DNA from: Siderastrea radians
Taxonomy: Eukaryota; Cnidaria; Anthozoa; Scleractinia; Rhizangiidae
Reading direction: 5' to 3'
DNA: 64,000 bases
Assembly (NCBI GenBank): GCA_964017195.1
Contig: OZ024895.1
Coordinates: forward strand, 18,441,034-18,505,033
This document shows, piece by piece, positions 59,150 through 64,000 of the stretch (positions are counted from its first letter, which is position 1; each line of letters begins with the position of its first letter). The notes beneath the pieces are model-generated. The model saw nothing but the letters and a program-made list of their open reading frames with translations, searched no databases and was not told the origin of the DNA. The position numbers and the translations under genes were made by a program.

Positions 59150-59661
59150 CTGAACGCAGCAGCGCCTTACTAAGCCTGCAAATAGATTCTATCTGTTGCG
59201 CTTAATATTAAACCGTATAGAATTTTGTGAAAGCGTTCAAGAGCTTGAAGGGCTTATCTTGAAGAACCTAATATATCAATACCAAAGGGCTTATTTCGTG
59301 ATAACATGCATGTCCACAGGAACTGAAAATTAACTGCCTTAAGATTCAAACGCGTGTATAGAATATATACAGCAAGAAGGTTAATTCTCTTCCACCAAAG
59401 TTACTGTTTACAAACGTTATACGTTTTGTGGCACGTGCTGTTTAAGTGTTTAGCTGAAAGCTTTGCAAAAAAACTCTCTATGCTGAATAATATGTATAAA
59501 CTAAACAAGTGGGATTCCTCGCTAGGCTCTTAAGAAAAATGTGCCAGAGGAAGCAAATTAAATCACTGAAAATCGAAATATCTTGTATAACCAATTATAT
59601 AAACACATTATTTCGCAATCGCGATTCTCACTCCGGCTATATCAATATCTGACTGATTTCT
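59150..59661 (-). promoter_or_regulatory. 5' noncoding exon and upstream region, peptide gene D
   Basis: Exon edge GGCGCTGCTGCGTTCAG with a GTATTT donor at 59149-59148. Closely matches 15392-15896, and ends at the empty TTAA site (59661-59664) where gene A's locus has a 600-bp MITE. Confidence 0.6.
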
Positions 59662-59771
59662 TAAAGAATGATATCGATTTAGCTTACCACCATTTAATCG
59701 TTGCCTTCTCAACATAACATCAAAAGGGCTGTGTAGGAGTAATTAATGCTGTTGTTGAGGACTTCTCTTAA

Positions 59772-60284
59772 CCCTATTTAGCCTGGGGAGGGGAGGGGGC
59801 ACATTGTGCCCGCGCTGACTTTAACTAATTATAACTTTTAAACGGCTCGACGAATAATCACCAAATCTCGCGACTTTTCCTGAAATTTATCAGAGAAAAG
59901 TTTCCTGTATCAATGACGTGTCTATGATGATTGACGTTTCCATAGCAACCGTCTACTCAGGAGGTGTTTTGACTATTTTTGTCTTTTTTCAGTCTTGTCA
60001 GTTTTTTCCTCTTCGTTTGAAAAAAGAAGCTAATCGTTTACTTATCTGTGCTGTTTTAATTAAGTATGATTCTTAGAACAAATTCATATATTTTTCGATG
60101 ACGTCATTGTCAACTGTATGACTGCATGCCCAGGACTCAAGATGGCGGCTCAAAATTCAAAATGGCTGCTTTGTGACGTCATTGTGCGTCATTAAACGTC
60201 ATAATCGACATGTCATAAATCCAATCTGTTGAGCTAATGACGTACTAGGCTCAGAAACTCAAAAAAAGCCCAGGCAAAATAGGG
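59772..60284. mobile_element. TTAA-type MITE, copy with both ends
   Basis: Starts CCCTATTTAGCCTGGG and ends GCCCAGGCAAAATAGGG. TTAA precedes it (59768-59771) and TTCA, a one-base change, follows (60285-60288). CCC ends and TTAA targets suggest piggyBac-type mobilisation. Same element as 16605-17187 and 19005-19610. Interior rich in GACGTCAT. Confidence 0.88.
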
Positions 60285-60485
60285 TTCAAGTAATATCAAC
60301 ATAACTGTGTTTACTCGATGTGAGTTGAGTTGTTTCAGGTAATTTAAGGTATCAGCCACGGAAAAAAGTGTCATTTTTTGATAAATGAGATTTTTTCATG
60401 CTCATTTAAATCTCTCGAAATTCTTCTTTCAAACAAAAAAATTAGCAGTACTTCAAGATTGGCGGGTGCAATTCATACATATTAA

Positions 60486-60695
60486 TTAACTAAGTAAAAG
60501 TTGTTTCATGGCATTCCAAGCTTTCTTTTGTGCGTTGCTGGAGAAAACGTTCTGCGCCTTTTTGCTCTCGGCATGGATGAAGGCCATGTAAGATTCTCTG
60601 CCAACAGAAATAATTTCCAATGTTGTCCAGCCAGTAATAAAACATATCATAAAAAACCACTGAATAACACCCAAGCCAGTAAGCACAAAAATCAA
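60486..60695 (-). CDS. Hydrophobic ORF of unknown function (69 aa, possibly partial)
   Basis: Minus-strand ORF with a hydrophobic N-terminal half (VLTGLGVIQWFFMICFITGW, one or two membrane segments) and a charged, helical C-terminal half (HAESKKAQNV, KKAWNAMKQLLLS) ending in TAA. Frame-broken relatives lie at 27229-27430 and 14940-15037, each between a peptide unit's noncoding 5' exon and its signal exon. It may be an alternative exon of the unit or a relic of the ancestral gene whose promoter the peptides use. Low certainty that it is expressed. Confidence 0.35.
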   Translation of the reverse strand: MIFVLTGLGVIQWFFMICFITGWTTLEIISVGRESYMAFIHAESKKAQNVFSSNAQKKAWNAMKQLLLS

Positions 60696-61048
60696 ATTTA
60701 GAAACTCCTTTTAAGGATGTTGTGGATCAAAGCGTGAAGATTTAAGGCAGGTAGGTAATTAACATTTGCCCAGCAATCTCAATACTCTTTCCACCTGAAT
60801 ACCTTTCCAAAAAGAAAAAAACCCTGCGCAGTTATTACTTCCCAGGAAAACGTTCTACAAAGATAGTTTCCCACCCAGCACGAATTCTATTGGGAAGCAG
60901 TTATGGATAAGATCCAGAGATCCGTCGAGTACCCCTGAAACATACTACCTAGAAAGATAATTGATCTTACCGCAAAACCTTTTTCTTTTCACCGACCTCC
61001 AAAGCCGCTCGAATATTCGACGCAAAGCAAAGGTTGAAATGAGAATAC

Positions 61049-61680
61049 CTGAACGCAGCAGCGCTTTATTAAGCCTGTAAAATAGATTCCATCTGTGGCT
61101 CTTGATATTAATCCAAAGTACTTTATGAAAGTGTTTAAGTGCTTGAAAGGGAATATGTAGGAGAACAGTACAGCGTTCGCTCAAAAATGTGAAATTGATC
61201 ACGAAAAGTACTAAACGCCCAGACGCCCAGAGAACATATACAGCAATATTGTAAACACAGTTATTTGTCGGTTTTTATTCAGGATCAGTAAATGACGGAA
61301 CTCTATCTTTCCGTGACATTCAGATCAGTAAGAAGCCTGCATAATGAAGTCATTTTAAAAGAGTGGAAGTATCTGATTAACTTTTCGAGAGCTAACTTCT
61401 TTGGCGCCAAGAAAATTGTCCCTAAAAGGTTTATCTTTTATGTCTCGTGCTGTGTTCGAGTGTTTGGACAAAAATTATGCAAAACAAAAACATCCTTTTT
61501 TCTTTATGCTGAATACTATGGTTACACTGTACGAGAATGATTCCTCACAAGGTCCTCATGACAAGTGTAGCACAGAAAGCAAATTGAATCAATGAAAATA
61601 AAACATCGTGCAAAATCAGTTATATAAACACGCTGCATGTTCAGCGATCGTGATTGTCACTCCCACTCTCAATGACCACA
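61049..61680 (-). promoter_or_regulatory. Orphan 5' exon and upstream region
   Basis: Exon edge GCGCTGCTGCGTTCAG with an intact GTATTC donor at 61048-61047, near-identical to 27762-28400. The nearest downstream coding exon on this strand is gene D's signal exon at 58583, so it could act as an alternative upstream promoter for gene D. Confidence 0.5.
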
Positions 61681-61689
61681 CAGTAATTT

Positions 61690-62105
61690 TCAAAGAGTTA
61701 TTTTAACTCCAAAACTGGAGTTAAAATTTTAGGTTAAAAATAACCCCTTTTTTGGGATTATTTTAACTCCTTAATTTAACTCCAATTTCGGGGTTATAAT
61801 AACTCCAGTGGGGGAGTCACTTTAACTCTATAAAAGGAGTTATTTAAACTCCATATGGGAGTTACTATAACTCCAAAAGTGGAGTAAAAACTTTAGGTTA
61901 AAAATAACTCCGTTTTGGGGGTCATTTTAACTCCCAAATTTAACTCCAATTTCCGAGTTATAATAGCTCCAACGATGGAGTCACTTTAACTCTACTCCAT
62001 CAAAGACTAGGGTTATTTGAACTCTCCTCCATCAAAGACTAGAGTTATTTTAACTCCATAATCAGAGTTGTAGTTACTCTGAAATCAGAGTAAAATTAAC
62101 TCCGG
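61690..62105. mobile_element. AACTCC/GGAGTT inverted-motif element
   Basis: About 415 bp in which GAGTTATTTTAACTCC-like palindromic motifs recur every 30-60 bp, beginning AAAGAGTTATTTTAACTCC and ending AGAGTAAAATTAACTCCG. It replaces the homology to 28400 onwards. Likely a MITE made of short inverted units. Confidence 0.7.
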
Positions 62106-63033
62106 TACATTCACCTTATTAGTTTCTTAGATAAAAAGCAACATCACACAAATTGACTGTCCCTATAAAAGGTACAACATTTTTAATTCAATCCTATTTC
62201 ATTTTCTTATATGAACAACAGTTTCTTACAGAATTTGAATTAACACTAACAATGTAAATTTCGAGGACACTATAATCATATAAGTATATAATTATATAAA
62301 TGAAAATAAAGCATGTACAAGTATGTATAAATAAAATGTGATTTCAAAATATACACTGTATATATTAAATTCACTTTAAATTTTTCTGTATTTTATATTT
62401 CCAAAAAATCTCATAAATGTAGTTGTTCTTCAGTATTACTACCTCCATCTGCATGCATCCATGGAGCATAAAAAGAAGAACTTTATAATTAAGGCTGGAT
62501 AGTTTTGTGAAATACCCTTTAGAAAGACTGGTGTCCTTTAGAACCTCTGATCATTCAATCTACAGAAAATACATGGTTAATTAAAACCTTTTCAAATTGC
62601 TTCAAATTTTGACTGAAAAACCGGAAGAACTCTGGTGAAGCCCTAATGAACAATCTTCCCAGGTAAGAAAGCCAAAACTTTATGAATTTGAATTTGAAGA
62701 AAGTTGAAATTCAAATGACAAGACAGGAAAATTCAACAACACTATCTTTTGTTCAAAATAATTATAACTGGCTCAAAATTCAATTTTCTTAAATTATTAT
62801 CTGGAACAGGAACAAAAAATTTCTTTTGTGTGCTTTAAAACCACTTTAAGCTTTTTCCCCCTTAAAGGGACACTGTCACCAATATCTAGATAACTTTGAA
62901 AAGCAAAAGGACAAATTCTAATCAGTGGAAATCCAAAAATACAGGTTGAATTTCATTTAAAATTACTCTACCAGTTCTCTGAGATTATAATTGAGTGTGT
63001 TTTGCTGCGGCTTGTTAGGATGGATAGGGTTGC

Positions 63034-63066
63034 AACTTGAAAACATCAGGCTGATGTTTTCAAGTT
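63034..63066. repeat. Perfect 33-bp palindrome
   Basis: AACTTGAAAACATCA, a 3-bp GGC spacer, then TGATGTTTTCAAGTT. Arms are 15 bp and exact. No other context. Confidence 0.9.
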
Positions 63067-63520
63067 TTTCCTTTGTTTCGTGGAAAAATCGCCAGTAACT
63101 GACTATGGTTTGTTCTTCCTTTGAGAAAATCATGTGATTTCGTTTTCTTGACGTTCTAGGAGTGTTCTGTGTACGAGAAAAAAGCATTTAATTCAAATTT
63201 CAGTATATTTTCACCCCAAAACGTAAAAATCCCCGTGACAGTGACAGTGAGGGTCTTAAGTCACCATAAATACTGGTATACACCTACGGTAATCGCAATA
63301 ATGTTGTCATAGAACAATGAAAAAAAGAGAACAGAACAAAGCCAAATAGGAATTCATTAACCATGGAAATTACATTGTCAGATACATGTATGTATCAATT
63401 GAGTTGATAAGACAACAGTATTGCAATTAGATTACGTACAGCTAAAATGAAAATAAAGTACAAGTGATTTACAATTAAAACATGATTTTAAAATATATAC
63501 ATGTACTAACAATTCTCATA

Positions 63521-63664
63521 GAGTGATTTGAATTAACCCGTGAAATAGACACTAAACTATTGCGCACTATTACACACTAATTCCATTATTTTCTTTTGTT
63601 CAGCTTTGACTATTAGACACTAATTGTTAGATATTGTTTGAACACGGGTTAAGTAAAATCACTC
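63521..63664. mobile_element. TA-flanked MITE, 144 bp
   Basis: GAGTGATTTGAATTAACCCG at the left and CGGGTTAAGTAAAATCACTC at the right are inverted. TA on both sides (63519-63520, 63665-63666). The related duplicate near 62370 lacks it. Confidence 0.88.
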
Positions 63665-64000
63665 TAACTTTTTTCTGTATTTTATATTTCAAAATTAATG
63701 ATTGTTCTTCAATATCACTACCTTCAGCTGCATGTATGCAGGCATGTATGGAGCATAAAGAACTTTATAAGTAAGGCTGCAACAAACAGGATACAATAAT
63801 TTTTAAAATGTGCCTTCAGAATCACCAACGTGCTATATCACCTCCAACTATTAATCTGCAGAAATGCATGGTTACAGATTTCATTTTTGCCCCTTGCGAT
63901 ATAAACAAATATCAGCTACAGTGGTTGCTAATCACATGATCACCCATGTGAATTTTGGAAAATTTAATTAAAATTAAAATTGATTGCACTAAATTTTGAC

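Larger units (their letters stand above)
60438..61680. repeat. Segmental duplicate of 27120-28400 joined to the gene D block
   Basis: At about 60437 the homology switches from 17350 to 27120 within a shared AAA-TTAG stretch. From there to 61680 the sequence follows the gene B upstream region closely. It ends where a new repeat (61690) begins. The join removes a peptide unit's coding exons. Confidence 0.88.
62250..63790. repeat. Diverged direct duplication in AT-rich sequence
   Basis: About 62280-62500 and 63430-63780 share TTTCTGTATTTTATATTTC, GTTCTTCA.TATCACTACCT and GGAGCATAAA..GAACTTTATAA in order, about 1.2-1.3 kb apart. No gene recognised. The second copy is interrupted by the MITE at 63521. 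Confidence 0.65.

Noticed and set aside
1..64000. rRNA, tRNA or snRNA genes
   Set aside because: No cloverleaf with A and B boxes and no conserved rRNA core was seen on reading; a covariance-model scan would be decisive.

Overview
This is eukaryotic nuclear DNA: intron-containing genes with GT-AG junctions, AATAAA signals, low GC, no rRNA or tRNA genes seen, and a very dense load of DNA-transposon debris. Divergent class A GPCR copies, Crypton-type tyrosine recombinase relics, many MITEs and a cluster of small secreted cysteine-rich peptide genes suggest a cnidarian, probably an anthozoan such as a stony coral. That placement is inference from gene and repeat style, not from a database match.

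Layout. 0-11.6 kb: a near-identical duplicated segment (1-1175 and 6149-7323) and two related receptor copies. The GPCR at 4304-5335 is intact; the copy at 9195-10238 is a pseudogene with two mutually compensating frameshifts. MITEs and a GT-rich dispersed repeat lie around them. 12.2-17.2 kb, 25.1-29.8 kb, 47.6-49.6 kb and 54.1-61.7 kb: copies, all on the minus strand, of one gene unit. Each unit has a noncoding 5' exon, a signal-peptide exon, an exon for an acidic propiece plus a cationic six-cysteine peptide, and a 3' UTR exon. Three copies look intact (14.2-14.8, 26.2-27.0 and 58.0-58.6 kb), one has a nonsense codon (47.6-48.7 kb), one is a relic (28.7-29.1 kb), and several are only upstream regions. 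The block at 55.9-61.7 kb is a mosaic duplicate of 12.2-17.35 kb joined to 27.1-28.4 kb.

17-25 kb and 30-34.3 kb are mostly repeats: an inverted-repeat pair, a gag zinc-knuckle relic, an internally deleted Crypton fragment, a foldback element built from an 11-bp minisatellite, and a broken Crypton recombinase.

34.5-45.1 kb is the most unusual part. A 10.58-kb segment is bounded by long imperfect terminal inverted repeats and a 6-bp direct repeat (ATAAAT). It carries a 35-bp tandem array of about 28 units, a small gene with an RFX-like winged-helix domain, and a nine-exon gene with an N-terminal SAM-like domain and a C-terminal SAP-like segment. The nine exons join in frame except for one internal TGA. 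I recognise no transposase in it, so it is either a non-autonomous giant element carrying cargo genes or a transposon class whose enzyme I cannot identify.

45-64 kb holds degraded exons, a LINE ORF1 fragment, a hAT-like palindromic MITE, a 2.2-kb TIR transposon encoding an unknown acidic-tailed protein (a second, truncated copy sits at 12.2-13.5 kb), and an AT-rich end with further small elements.
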